Shown here: positions 29,074 through 37,679 of the stretch, in pieces
Position numbering within the stretch: the stretch's first letter is position 1
Layout: the number at the start of each line of letters is the position of its first letter
DNA from: Streptomyces sp. 3214.6
GTDB taxonomy: Bacteria; Actinomycetota; Actinomycetes; Streptomycetales; Streptomycetaceae
NCBI RefSeq assembly: GCF_900129855.1
Contig: NZ_LT670819.1
Coordinates: forward strand, 8,060,001-8,124,000
Direction: 5' to 3'
Length of the DNA: 64,000 bases
The notes under the pieces: model-generated
The model's input: only the letters and a program-made list of their open reading frames with translations
Databases searched by the model: none
Told to the model about the DNA's origin: nothing
Program-made: the position numbers and the translations under genes

Positions 29074-30303
29074 CTAGCCGCCGAACTCGTGCAGGCCCTT
29101 CAGCGCCTGGTCCAGCAGCGCCTGGCGACCCTCCAGCTCCCGCTCCAGCTTGTCGGCCTTCGCCGAGTTGCCCTGGGCGCGAGCCTGCTCGATCTGCGTC
29201 CGCAGCTTGTCCACGGCGGCCTGGAGCTGACCGGTCAGACCCTCGGCACGCGCGCGTGCCTCCGGGTTCGTCCGGCGCCACTCGGCCTCCTCGGACTCCT
29301 GGATCGCCCGCTCCACCGCGTGCATCCGGCCCTCGACCTTCGGCCGTGCGTCGCGCGGGACGTGGCCGATGGCCTCCCAGCGTTCGTTGATCGAGCGGAA
29401 CGCGGCCCGCGTCGCCTTCAGGTCCCCGATCGGCAGCAGCTTCTCGGCCTCCTCGGCCAGCTCCTCCTTGAGTTTCAGGTTCTCCGTCTGCTCCGCGTCC
29501 CGCTCGGCGAAGACCGAGCTGCGGGCGGCGAAGAAGACGTCCTGGGCGCCGCGGAAGCGGTTCCACAGGTCGTCCTCGTGCTCGCGCTGGGCGCGGCCCG
29601 CCGCCTTCCACTCCGCCATCAGCTCGCGGTAGCGCGCGGCCGTCGGACCCCAGTCCGTCGAACCGGACAGCCCCTCGGCCTCGGAGACCAGCCGCTCCTT
29701 GATCCGGCGGGCGTCCTCGCGCTGCGCGTCCAACTGCGCGAAGTGCGCCTTGCGGCGCTTGGAGAACGCCGAACGCGCGTGCGAGAACCGGTGCCACAGC
29801 TCGTCGTCGGACTTGCGGTCCAGCCGCGGCAGACCCTTCCAGGTGTCCACCAGGGAGCGCAGCCGCTCACCGGCGGCCCGCCACTGGTCGGACTGCGCGA
29901 GCTGCTCCGCCTCGATGACCAGGTCCTCCTTGGCCTTGCGGGCCTCGTCGGACTGCTTGGCGCGCTGCTGCTTGCGCTCCTCGCGCCGCGACTCGACGGT
30001 CGCCACCAGCTTGTCCAGCCGGTGCCGGAGGGCCTGGAGATCGCCGACCGCGTGGTGCGCGTCCACCTGCTCGCGGATGTGGTCGATGGCGACCTGCGCG
30101 TCCTTCGCCGACAGATCCGTGGTCTGTACACGCTTCTCGAGGAGGCCGATCTCGACAACCAGGCCCTCGTACTTGCGCTCGAAGTAGGCCAGGGCTTCCT
30201 CGGGGGAGCCTGCCTGCCAGGAACCGACCACCTGCTCGCCGTCGGCCGTACGCACGTACACGGTGCCCGTCTCGTCGACGCGGCCCCACGGGTCGCTGCT
30301 CAC
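29074..30303 (-). CDS. DUF349 domain protein (coiled-coil)
   Basis: The 409-residue protein is almost entirely charged helix. It has repeated DUF349 units recognisable by spaced W/F motifs (WKGLPRLDRKSDDELWHRF, WKAAGRAQREHEDDLWNRF, WEAIGHVPRD). About 50 N-terminal residues form a small beta region (DPWGRVDETGTVYVRT). DUF349 proteins are widespread in actinobacteria, and some relatives bind ribosomes or tRNA; function here is unknown. No membrane segment or Cys motif is present. The GTG start at 30303 follows GGAGGCGCT. Confidence 0.85.
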   Translation of the reverse strand: MSSDPWGRVDETGTVYVRTADGEQVVGSWQAGSPEEALAYFERKYEGLVVEIGLLEKRVQTTDLSAKDAQVAIDHIREQVDAHHAVGDLQALRHRLDKLVATVESRREERKQQRAKQSDEARKAKEDLVIEAEQLAQSDQWRAAGERLRSLVDTWKGLPRLDRKSDDELWHRFSHARSAFSKRRKAHFAQLDAQREDARRIKERLVSEAEGLSGSTDWGPTAARYRELMAEWKAAGRAQREHEDDLWNRFRGAQDVFFAARSSVFAERDAEQTENLKLKEELAEEAEKLLPIGDLKATRAAFRSINERWEAIGHVPRDARPKVEGRMHAVERAIQESEEAEWRRTNPEARARAEGLTGQLQAAVDKLRTQIEQARAQGNSAKADKLERELEGRQALLDQALKGLHEFGG

Positions 30304-30493
30304 AGCGCCTCCTCCACATGATGCCTCCGAGGGGCTTCAGCGTCCCTGGGCATCGTCCACAGTTTCGTCACGGCCAACATAGGCGACCGGCGGGCCGCCT
30401 GTCCGCATCCAGCGCGACCGAAATTGCGCAGTTGACCGCGCCTTAGTCGTCGCGTTGTCGTCGGGTTGTCGTCGGGTTGTCGTCAGTTCGGCG

Positions 30494-31309
30494 TCAGGAT
30501 TTCGTGACCGTCGCCTTGTTGATCACGACCGTCGCGTTCGGGGCCCCGTCCCCGGCGCCCGTGTTCTCGCCCGCGGCGGCGATCTTCCGCAGCACCTTCA
30601 TGCCGTCGGCCGACACCGTACCGAACGGCGTGTAGCTGGGCGGCAGCTGACTGTCCTGGTAGACGAGGAAGAACTGGCTGCCGCCGGTGTGCGCCTGACC
30701 GGTGTTGGCCATCGCGACCGTGCCCGCCGGGTAGGTGTTCGCCTTGAGGCCGGCATCCTTCAGGTTCTCGTCCGGAATGGTGTAGCCGGGGCCGCCGCTG
30801 CCCTGGCCCGTCGGGTCGCCGCACTGCAGCACGTAGATGCCCTTGGTGGTGAGCCGGTGGCACTTGGTGTGATCGAAGTAGCCCTTGCCGGCGAGGAAGT
30901 CGAACGAGTTCACCGTGTGCGGCGCGGCCTTGGCCTTCAGCGCTATGCCGATGTCACCGCACGTCGTCGCGAGCGTCATCGTGTACTTCGCCGACGTGTC
31001 GATCGTGACTGCCGGCTCCTTCTTCCAGGTCTGCGTCTTGATCGAGCCCGCGGCCGGCTTCTCGCACGGGTCCTTCGCGGCGCTGGGCGACGCGGAGGGC
31101 GTGGTCTCGGAGCTCGCGTTCGTCTTGTCGTCGTCCTTCAGGACGCCGGTCGTGTACAGCGCCAGGCTGCCGATGATGATCACGCCGAGCACCGACGCGA
31201 TCACCGAGTTGCGCATGCGCGCCTTGCGCCGGGCGGAGGTGCGCCGCTGCTGCTGCCGCAAGAACTTCTCCCGGGCGAGCTGACGCTTCCGCTGTTCCTG
31301 GGTGACCAC
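30494..31309 (-). CDS. ppiB: Membrane-anchored cyclophilin-type peptidyl-prolyl isomerase
   Basis: The 271-residue protein has a basic cytosolic N-terminus (residues 1-35), a membrane helix (about 36-55, NSVIASVLGVIIIGSLALYTT), a Ser/Pro-rich linker and a cyclophilin domain. Family motifs include VNSFDFLAGKGYFD, the FFLVYQDSQLPP region and FGTVSADGMKVL. It should catalyse Pro isomerisation on the outer face of the membrane. The GTG at 31309 is preceded by GAGGAGAGA. A short repeat (GTCGTCGGGTTGTCGTCGG) lies just beyond its stop near 30460-30480. Confidence 0.92.
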   Translation of the reverse strand: MVTQEQRKRQLAREKFLRQQQRRTSARRKARMRNSVIASVLGVIIIGSLALYTTGVLKDDDKTNASSETTPSASPSAAKDPCEKPAAGSIKTQTWKKEPAVTIDTSAKYTMTLATTCGDIGIALKAKAAPHTVNSFDFLAGKGYFDHTKCHRLTTKGIYVLQCGDPTGQGSGGPGYTIPDENLKDAGLKANTYPAGTVAMANTGQAHTGGSQFFLVYQDSQLPPSYTPFGTVSADGMKVLRKIAAAGENTGAGDGAPNATVVINKATVTKS

Positions 31310-31488
31310 CGCGTTCTCTCCTCGTGCGTCTCGTACGTCGACTGGGGCGCGTGCGTCTTGTGAGCCGACCGCCTGCGTGTGCCCCGTACCGTATATGGGT
31401 TCGCTGAGGAAACGGCAGCGCCGGTAGGCTCTGACCACTGGCGCAGCCGTCAGAAGCCCACGCGTATCGACACAAACGAAGGACGATC

Positions 31489-32205
31489 GTGCTCATTGCC
31501 GGGTTCCCCGCCGGGGCCTGGGGGACGAACTGTTATCTCGTCGCCCCCGCCGCCGGTGAGGAGTGCGTGATCATCGACCCGGGCCACCAGGCGGCCCCCG
31601 GAGTCGAGGAAGCGCTCAGGAAGCATCGGCTCAAGCCCGTCGCCGTCGTCCTCACCCACGGCCACATCGACCATGTGGCCTCGGTCGTCCCGGTGTGCGG
31701 CGCGCACGACGTACCGGCCTGGATCCACCCCGAGGACCGGTACATGATGAGTGACCCCGAGAAGGCGCTCGGCCGGTCCTTCGGGATGCCGCTGATGGGT
31801 GAGCTGACCGTGGGGGAGCCGGACGACGTCCGGGAGCTGACCGACGGCGTGCGGCTGGACCTGGCGGGTCTGGAGTTCTCCGTCGCGCACGCGCCGGGCC
31901 ATACCAAGGGGTCGGTGACCTTCCGGATGCCCGAGACGGCCGAGATCCCGTCGGTCTTCTTCTCCGGGGATCTGCTGTTCGCCGGCTCCATCGGACGCAC
32001 CGACATGCCCGGCGGCGACATGGCCGAGATGCTCGACTCGCTGGCCCGTGTGTGCCTGCCGCTCGACGACTCGACCGTGGTGCTGTCCGGCCACGGCCCC
32101 CAGACGACCATCGGCCAGGAGCGCGCCACCAACCAGTATCTGCGGCAGGTGGCGGCCGCCGGCCAGGGAGAGGGCCCTTCGGCTCCTCCCCGACGAGGAA
32201 TGTGA
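31489..32205 (+). CDS. Metallo-beta-lactamase-fold hydrolase, glyoxalase II-like
   Basis: The 238-residue protein has the metal motif THGHIDH (His57, His59, Asp61, His62), a further ligand region HAPGHTKGS, FSGDLLFAGSIGR and a final GHGPQTT. This is the glyoxalase II / YcbL-like subgroup that hydrolyses thioesters such as S-lactoyl conjugates. In mycothiol-using actinomycetes the substrate may be a mycothiol adduct, which is inference. The GTG start at 31489 follows GAAGGA. hisS begins 12 bp downstream, as in other actinobacteria. Confidence 0.88.
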   Translation: MLIAGFPAGAWGTNCYLVAPAAGEECVIIDPGHQAAPGVEEALRKHRLKPVAVVLTHGHIDHVASVVPVCGAHDVPAWIHPEDRYMMSDPEKALGRSFGMPLMGELTVGEPDDVRELTDGVRLDLAGLEFSVAHAPGHTKGSVTFRMPETAEIPSVFFSGDLLFAGSIGRTDMPGGDMAEMLDSLARVCLPLDDSTVVLSGHGPQTTIGQERATNQYLRQVAAAGQGEGPSAPPRRGM

Positions 32206-32217
32206 CGAGAGACTTCC

Positions 32218-33480
32218 GTGAGCACCTTTCAGGCCCCCAAGGGCACGTACGACCTGATCCCGCCGCGTTCGGCGAAGTTCCTCGCGGTGCGCGAGGCCAT
32301 CGCCGCGCCGCTCAGGAACTCGGGCTACGGCTATGTCGAGACGCCCGGCTTCGAGAACGTGGAGCTCTTCGCGCGCGGTGTGGGCGAGTCCACCGACATC
32401 GTGACGAAGGAGATGTACGCCTTCGAGACCAAGGGCGGCGACAAGCTGGCCCTGCGCCCCGAGGGAACCGCCTCCGTGCTGCGCGCCGCGCTGGAGGCGA
32501 ACCTGCACCGGCAGGGCAACCTCCCGGTCAAGCTCTGGTACTCCGGCTCCTACTACCGCTACGAGCAGCCGCAGGCGGGCCGCTACAGGCACTTCTCCCA
32601 GGTCGGCGCCGAGGCGATCGGCGCGGAGGACCCGGCGCTGGACGCCGAGCTGATCATCCTCGCGGACCAGGCGTACCGCTCCCTGGGGCTGCGGGACTTC
32701 CGCATCCTGCTGAACAGCCTGGGCGACAAGGAGTGCCGTCCGGTGTACCGCGCGGCGCTGCAGGACTTCCTGCGCGGCCTGGACCTGGACGAGGACACCC
32801 TGCGCCGCGCGGAGATCAACCCGCTGCGCGTCCTCGACGACAAGCGCGAGTCGGTGCAGAAGCAGCTCGGGGACGCGCCTCTGCTGCGGGACTACCTGTG
32901 CGACGCCTGCAAGGCGTACCACGAGGAGGTCCGTGAGCTGATCAGCGCGGCGGGCGTGGCGTTCGAGGACGACCCGAAGCTGGTGCGCGGCCTCGACTAC
33001 TACACCCGGACGACCTTCGAGTTCGTCCACGACGGTCTGGGCTCCCAGTCCGCGGTGGGCGGCGGCGGCCGCTACGACGGTCTGTCGGAGATGATCGGCG
33101 GCCCCGCGCTGCCGTCCGTCGGCTGGGCCCTCGGCGTCGACCGCACGGTCCTCGCCCTGGAGGCGGAGGGCGTCGAGCTCGAACTCCCCTCCACGACCAG
33201 CGTGTTCGCGGTGCCGCTGGGCGAGGAGGCCCGCCGGGTCCTGTTCGCCAAGGTCACCGAGCTTCGCAAGGTCGGCATCGCGGCCGACTTCTCCTACGGC
33301 GGCAAGGGGCTCAAGGGCGCCATGAAGAACGCCAACCGCAGCGGGGCCCGCTACGCGATCGTCGCCGGTGAACGCGACCTCGCCGAGGGCGTCGTCCAGC
33401 TCAAGCACATGGAGACCGGTGAGCAGACGGCGGTCGGCGTGAACGAGATCGTGGCAGAACTGGAGTCGAGGCTCGGTTAG
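32218..33480 (+). CDS. hisS: Histidyl-tRNA synthetase
   Basis: The 420-residue class II synthetase has FQAPKGTYDLIPP at the start, motif 2 (SYYRYEQPQAGRYRHFSQVGAE), the histidine A region LVRGLDYYTRTTFEF, motif 3 (ALGVDRTVLAL) and a C-terminal anticodon domain. The GTG lies 12 bp after the metallo-hydrolase gene. A T-poor hairpin terminator follows 9 bp after the stop. Confidence 0.97.
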   Translation: MSTFQAPKGTYDLIPPRSAKFLAVREAIAAPLRNSGYGYVETPGFENVELFARGVGESTDIVTKEMYAFETKGGDKLALRPEGTASVLRAALEANLHRQGNLPVKLWYSGSYYRYEQPQAGRYRHFSQVGAEAIGAEDPALDAELIILADQAYRSLGLRDFRILLNSLGDKECRPVYRAALQDFLRGLDLDEDTLRRAEINPLRVLDDKRESVQKQLGDAPLLRDYLCDACKAYHEEVRELISAAGVAFEDDPKLVRGLDYYTRTTFEFVHDGLGSQSAVGGGGRYDGLSEMIGGPALPSVGWALGVDRTVLALEAEGVELELPSTTSVFAVPLGEEARRVLFAKVTELRKVGIAADFSYGGKGLKGAMKNANRSGARYAIVAGERDLAEGVVQLKHMETGEQTAVGVNEIVAELESRLG

Positions 33481-33489
33481 TTCCCACGA

Positions 33490-33519
33490 GGGTGCCGGAT
33501 CGTCCGGTCCGGCACCCTT
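33490..33519 (+). terminator. Terminator after hisS
   Basis: GGGTGCCGGA and TCCGGCACCC form a 10-bp perfect stem with an 8-nt loop, followed by TT, 9 bp after the hisS stop. Confidence 0.8.
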
Positions 33520-33681
33520 CGCTCGGGTGTGCTGCCCCGGCTCGTCCATCGGCCGAAACCGAACGCCCAGGGGCGCCCGCGCGTACTTCCTTATGTCCAC
33601 TGAACGGTGGACACGCGGCCCCGTGCGGCACAATGGCCCCTGCCCGAAGATGGTCCAACTCTCAAGTGACGGATCGGCGTG

Positions 33682-34341
33682 ATGAGCAAGACGACAGTCA
33701 AAGACGTCTCCACGGAGTCCGAGCCCGAGCGCGTCGCCGCGACCGTGCCCCGGACGGTGGGCGGCAGCCGTGCGTTCGCGATCCTGCTGCTGATCACCGG
33801 TGCGGCCGGTCTGCTCGCCGCCTGGGTCATCACGTTCGACAAGTTCAAGATCCTCGAAGGCAAGGTGGACGGCAAGACGTTCACCCCCAGCTGCAGCATC
33901 AACCCGATCGTGTCCTGCGGCAGCGTCATGGAAAGCAAGCAGGCCGCCGTCTTCGGCTTCCCCAACCCGATGCTCGGCCTCGTCGCCTACGGCATCGTCA
34001 TCTGTGTCGGCATGAGCCTGCTGGCCCGGGCGAGCTTCCCCCGCTGGTACTGGCTGACCTTCAACTTCGGCACGCTCTTCGGCGTGTCCTTCTGCACCTG
34101 GCTGCAGTACCAGTCCCTGTACGAGATCAACGCCTTGTGCCTGTGGTGCTCGCTGGCCTGGGTCGCGACGATCACCATGTTCTGGTACGTCACCTCGTTC
34201 AACGTGCGCAACGGCCTGCTGCCCGCACCGGGCTGGCTGAAGCGGTTCTGCGGCGAGTTCACCTGGGTCGTGCCGGCCACCCACGTCGGCATCATCGCCA
34301 TGCTGATCCTGACCCGCTGGGGCACCGACCTCTGGGCCTGA
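33682..34341 (+). CDS. Vitamin K epoxide reductase (VKOR) family membrane protein
   Basis: The 219-residue protein has about five membrane helices and the VKOR cysteines: a loop pair Cys71 and Cys79 (PSCSINPIVSCGSV) and the active-site CxxC Cys153-Leu-Trp-Cys156. Bacterial VKOR reoxidises DsbA-like proteins and passes electrons to menaquinone, supporting disulfide formation outside the cell. No DsbA-like partner is adjacent. The GTG one codon upstream (33679) is an alternative start. A small inverted repeat, GTCCAC-N6-GTGGAC at 33595-33612, lies in the promoter region. Confidence 0.92.
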   Translation: MSKTTVKDVSTESEPERVAATVPRTVGGSRAFAILLLITGAAGLLAAWVITFDKFKILEGKVDGKTFTPSCSINPIVSCGSVMESKQAAVFGFPNPMLGLVAYGIVICVGMSLLARASFPRWYWLTFNFGTLFGVSFCTWLQYQSLYEINALCLWCSLAWVATITMFWYVTSFNVRNGLLPAPGWLKRFCGEFTWVVPATHVGIIAMLILTRWGTDLWA

Positions 34342-34412
34342 GCCCGGCCGCGGACCGGCCCCTGACCCGGCCCCGGACAGGACTGTCGGACCCCTGACGT
34401 AGGCTCCGATGT

Positions 34413-35768
34413 GTGGAGCCCGACCTGTTCACCGCCGCAGCAGAAGACCGCCAGGAGAAGGACCCCGCGGGGAGCCCCCTGGCGGTCCGGATGCGTCCGC
34501 GCACGCTCGACGAGGTGGTGGGCCAGCAGCACCTGCTGAAGCCGGGCTCACCCCTGCGCCGCCTGGTCGGCGACGGCGCCAAGGGCCCGGCGGGCCCGTC
34601 GTCCGTGATCCTCTGGGGGCCGCCCGGCACGGGGAAGACGACTCTGGCGTACGTCGTCTCCAAGGCCACCAACAAGCGGTTCGTGGAGCTGTCGGCCATC
34701 ACCGCGGGCGTCAAGGAGGTCCGCTCGGTCATCGACGGCGCCCGCCGCGCCATCGGCGGCTACGGCAAGGAGACCGTCCTCTTCCTCGACGAGATCCACC
34801 GCTTCAGCAAGGCCCAGCAGGACTCCCTCCTCCCGGCCGTCGAGAACCGCTGGGTGACGCTGATCGCGGCGACGACGGAGAACCCGTACTTCTCGGTCAT
34901 CTCCCCGCTCCTGTCCCGCTCCCTCCTGCTGACCCTCGAACCCCTCACCGACGACGACCTCCGCGATCTCGTCAAGCGCGCACTGGCCGACGACCGCGGT
35001 CTCAAGGGCGCCGTCACCCTCCCCGAGGACACTGAGGCGCACCTCCTGCGCATCGCCGGCGGTGACGCCCGCCGCGCCCTGACCGCGTTGGAGGCCGCCG
35101 CCGGCGCCGCCCTCGACCAGGACGAGACCGAGATCAGCCTGCAGACCCTGGAGCAGACGGTCGACCGCGCGGCCGTGAAGTACGACCGCGACGGCGACCA
35201 GCACTACGACGTCGCCAGTGCGCTGATCAAGTCCATCCGGGGCTCGGACGTCGACGCCGCCCTGCACTACCTGGCCCGCATGATCGAGGCCGGTGAGGAC
35301 CCCCGCTTCATCGCCCGCCGCCTGATGATCTCCGCCAGCGAGGACATCGGCCTCGCCGATCCGGGCGCACTGCCGATCGCGGTCGCCGCCGCCCAGGCCG
35401 TCGCCATGATCGGCTTCCCCGAGGCCGCCCTGACCCTCAGCCACGCCACCATCGCTCTCGCGCTTGCCCCCAAGTCCAACGCCGCGACGACCGCGATCGG
35501 CGCCGCCCTGGACGACGTACGCAAGGGGCTGGCAGGGCCCGTTCCGCCGCATCTGCGCGACGGGCACTACAAGGGCGCCGCCAAGCTGGGGCACGCGCAG
35601 GGGTACGTGTATCCGCACGACCTGCCCGAGGGCATCGCCGCCCAGCAGTACGCCCCGGACGCGATCCACGGCCGGGAGTACTACGCGCCCACCCGGCACG
35701 GCGCCGAGGCCCGCTACGCGGACGCGGTCGAGTGGACCAGACAGCACCTCGGTCGCAAGGGGTCGTGA
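34413..35768 (+). CDS. rarA: Replication-associated recombination ATPase RarA (MgsA)
   Basis: The 451-residue AAA+ protein has Walker A GPPGTGKTT (69-77), Walker B LFLDEIHRF (123-131) and the family's C-terminal tetramerisation domain with RRLMISASEDIGLADP. It acts at stalled replication forks. The start is a GTG at 34413. TAGGCT at 34400-34405 suggests that transcription starts at this codon, so the mRNA may be leaderless. Only 8 bp after its stop lies TAGACT, probably the -10 box of rpsD. Confidence 0.94.
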   Translation: MEPDLFTAAAEDRQEKDPAGSPLAVRMRPRTLDEVVGQQHLLKPGSPLRRLVGDGAKGPAGPSSVILWGPPGTGKTTLAYVVSKATNKRFVELSAITAGVKEVRSVIDGARRAIGGYGKETVLFLDEIHRFSKAQQDSLLPAVENRWVTLIAATTENPYFSVISPLLSRSLLLTLEPLTDDDLRDLVKRALADDRGLKGAVTLPEDTEAHLLRIAGGDARRALTALEAAAGAALDQDETEISLQTLEQTVDRAAVKYDRDGDQHYDVASALIKSIRGSDVDAALHYLARMIEAGEDPRFIARRLMISASEDIGLADPGALPIAVAAAQAVAMIGFPEAALTLSHATIALALAPKSNAATTAIGAALDDVRKGLAGPVPPHLRDGHYKGAAKLGHAQGYVYPHDLPEGIAAQQYAPDAIHGREYYAPTRHGAEARYADAVEWTRQHLGRKGS

Positions 35769-35776
35769 GCACCCTG

Positions 35777-36079
35777 TAGACTCGCCCGAAGTGCTGCGTC
35801 CCGTGCAGTCAGAACGGGACAGTCAGCCGGAGCCCCGGTCCTTCTGGGATCGGATCGGCTCCAGGAGCGTCGCGCACCGTTGAACGGTGTCGCGGGCAGC
35901 CCACCACCACCCGAAGTTCCGGGAACGGTCGGTGGGCCACTCGCGTGCTGCACGTATGTGCCCAGACCAGGGGAGCGGCTGCCCGGCAGGTTCCGAGCGG
36001 ACCCGGCGGGTTTCCCCGGCTGCGGATGCGACCTCCCTCAACTCTGACAAGCCGGAAAACTAGGAAAGAGACACAGACA
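35777..36079 (+). promoter_or_regulatory. Long structured leader of rpsD with putative -10 box
   Basis: This 311-bp gap holds no convincing gene. TAGACT at 35777-35782 would start a leader of about 290 nt. It contains several hairpins: GTCCCGT/ACGGGAC (35798-35820); a two-tier stem-loop at 35829-35862 (GGAGCC-CCGGTCC-TTCT-GGGATCGG-AT-CGGCTCC); and CACCGTT-G-AACGGTG (35875-35889). A structured leader fits autoregulation by S4, which is known in other bacteria. For this lineage it is inference. Confidence 0.45.
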
Positions 36080-36694
36080 GTGGCGAATCAGTCCCGCCCC
36101 AAGGTCAAGAAGTCGCGTGCCCTCGGCATCGCGCTGACCCCGAAGGCCGTCAAGTACTTCGAGGCCCGTCCCTACCCGCCGGGCGAGCACGGCCGTGGCC
36201 GCAAGCAGAACTCGGACTACAAGGTCCGTCTGCTCGAGAAGCAGCGTCTGCGCGCGCAGTACGACGTGTCCGAGCGTCAGCTCGTCCGCGCCTACGAGCG
36301 TGCCTCCAAGGTCCAGGGCAAGACCGGTGAGGCCCTGATCATCGAGCTCGAGCGCCGCCTCGACGCGCTGGTCCTGCGTTCGGGCATCGCCCGCACGATC
36401 TACCAGGCCCGCCAGATGGTCGTCCACGGCCACATCGAGGTCAACGGCCAGAAGGTCGACAAGCCGTCCTTCCGCGTCCGTCCCGACGACGTCGTGATGG
36501 TCCGCGAGCGCAGCCGCGAGAAGACCCTCTTCGCGATCGCCCGCGAGGGCGGCTTCGCCCCCGACGGCGAGACCCCGCGCTACCTCCAGGTGAACCTCCG
36601 CTCCCTGGCGTTCCGCCTGGACCGTGAGCCGAACCGCAAGGAGATCCCGGTGATCTGCGACGAGCAGCTCGTCGTCGAGTACTACGCCCGCTGA
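36080..36694 (+). CDS. rpsD: 30S ribosomal protein S4 (zinc-free form)
   Basis: The 204-residue primary rRNA-binding protein nucleates 30S assembly. The S4 core ARPYPPGEHGRGRKQNSDYKVRLLEKQRLR and the S4 RNA-binding domain (RLDALVLRSGIARTIYQARQMVVHGHI) are clear. The N-terminus lacks the Cys4 zinc motif of C+ paralogues; the only Cys is near the C-terminus (VICDEQ). The gene is not in an rpsM-rpsK-rpoA operon here but stands alone after a long leader. GGAAAGAG precedes the GTG start. Confidence 0.97.
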   Translation: MANQSRPKVKKSRALGIALTPKAVKYFEARPYPPGEHGRGRKQNSDYKVRLLEKQRLRAQYDVSERQLVRAYERASKVQGKTGEALIIELERRLDALVLRSGIARTIYQARQMVVHGHIEVNGQKVDKPSFRVRPDDVVMVRERSREKTLFAIAREGGFAPDGETPRYLQVNLRSLAFRLDREPNRKEIPVICDEQLVVEYYAR

Positions 36695-36737
36695 TCCTTT
36701 CCCGGATCGTTCCGCGGTCGTAGGACTTCTGCGCCCA

Positions 36738-36781
36738 GGCCCGTCGTCTCCCTGCCTACCCGGCAGGCGGGGCGGCGGGCC
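36738..36781 (+). terminator. Terminator after rpsD
   Basis: GGCCCGTCGTCTCC and GGGGCGGCGGGCC pair with several G-U contacts, topped by CTGCC/GGCAG. TTCGC follows. It lies 44 bp after the stop. Confidence 0.65.
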
Positions 36782-36875
36782 TTCGCACACCCCTAATCCG
36801 GTACGGAACGGCAGCGACGGCGCGATAGGCTCGGAACCCAATCGATTTCGCCGAAGAGCGGAAAGCAGGTGCACG

Positions 36876-37316
36876 GTGTCCGGTGGTGAGGTGGCCGGAA
36901 TCCTGGTGGCCGTCTTCTGGGCGATCCTGGTCTCCTTCCTCGCCGTCGCGTTGGCAAGGCTGGCCCAGACGCTCAGGGCGACCACCCGGCTGGTCGCGGA
37001 CGTGACCGAGCAGGCCGTCCCGCTGCTGGCCGACGCCTCCGCGGCGGTGCGCTCCGCGCAGACCCAGATCGACCGGGTCGACGCGATCGCCACCGACGTC
37101 CAGGAAGTCACGTCGAACGCCTCCGCGCTCTCGACGACCGTCGCCTCCACCTTCGGCGGCCCCCTGGTCAAGGTCGCCGCCTTCGGGTACGGGGTGCGCC
37201 GGGCCCTCGGCGGCCGCAAGGAAGCCGCGCCCGCCGGCAAGTCCCGGCGTACCGTGATCGTGGGCCGCACGGTCTCCCGGCGGGAGAAGCGGAACGCCCG
37301 TGGAAAGAGGGACTGA
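36876..37316 (+). CDS. DUF948 domain membrane protein
   Basis: The 146-residue protein has an N-terminal membrane helix (about 7-28, GILVAVFWAILVSFLAVALARL) followed by an amphipathic helix with heptad-like hydrophobics and a basic tail (RRTVIVGRTVSRREKRNARGKRD). DUF948 proteins occur beside alaS throughout actinobacteria; their function is unknown. The GTG start at 36876 follows GGAAAGCAGG. It is probably co-transcribed with the next gene, 9 bp downstream. Confidence 0.85.
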   Translation: MSGGEVAGILVAVFWAILVSFLAVALARLAQTLRATTRLVADVTEQAVPLLADASAAVRSAQTQIDRVDAIATDVQEVTSNASALSTTVASTFGGPLVKVAAFGYGVRRALGGRKEAAPAGKSRRTVIVGRTVSRREKRNARGKRD

Positions 37317-37325
37317 GAGCCAGCC

Positions 37326-37679
37326 ATGTTCCGCCGTACCTTCTGGTTCACCACGGGCGTAGCCGCCGGTGTCTGGGCCACCACCAAGGTCAACCGCAAG
37401 CTGAGGCAGCTGACCCCCGAGAGCCTCGCCGCGACCGCGGCCAACAAGGCGCTCGAGACGGGAGCGCGTCTCAAGGACCGCGCGGTGGGCTTCGCCCTCG
37501 ACGTCCGCGACAACATGGCCCAGCGGGAGGCCGAGCTGGGGGAGGCGCTGGGGATCCACGAGGACCCCGCACTCCCCGCACCCAGGCGGTACGCCGCCAT
37601 CGAGAACAGCAGCACACCGAAGAACGCCAAGTACATCGAGAACACGACGTACTCGTACAACCGGAATGAGGACCACTGA
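37326..37679 (+). CDS. Small membrane-associated protein, DUF6167-like
   Basis: The 117-residue protein starts MFRRTFWFTTGVAAGVWATTKV, a short hydrophobic anchor. A helical segment (QLTPESLAATAANKALETGARLKDRAVGF), a Pro-rich link and a polar tail ending NTTYSYNRNEDH follow. I recall such proteins as DUF6167 next to alaS in streptomycetes; no function is known. Its TGA overlaps the alaS ATG (TGATG), so it is translationally coupled to alaS. Confidence 0.75.
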   Translation: MFRRTFWFTTGVAAGVWATTKVNRKLRQLTPESLAATAANKALETGARLKDRAVGFALDVRDNMAQREAELGEALGIHEDPALPAPRRYAAIENSSTPKNAKYIENTTYSYNRNEDH

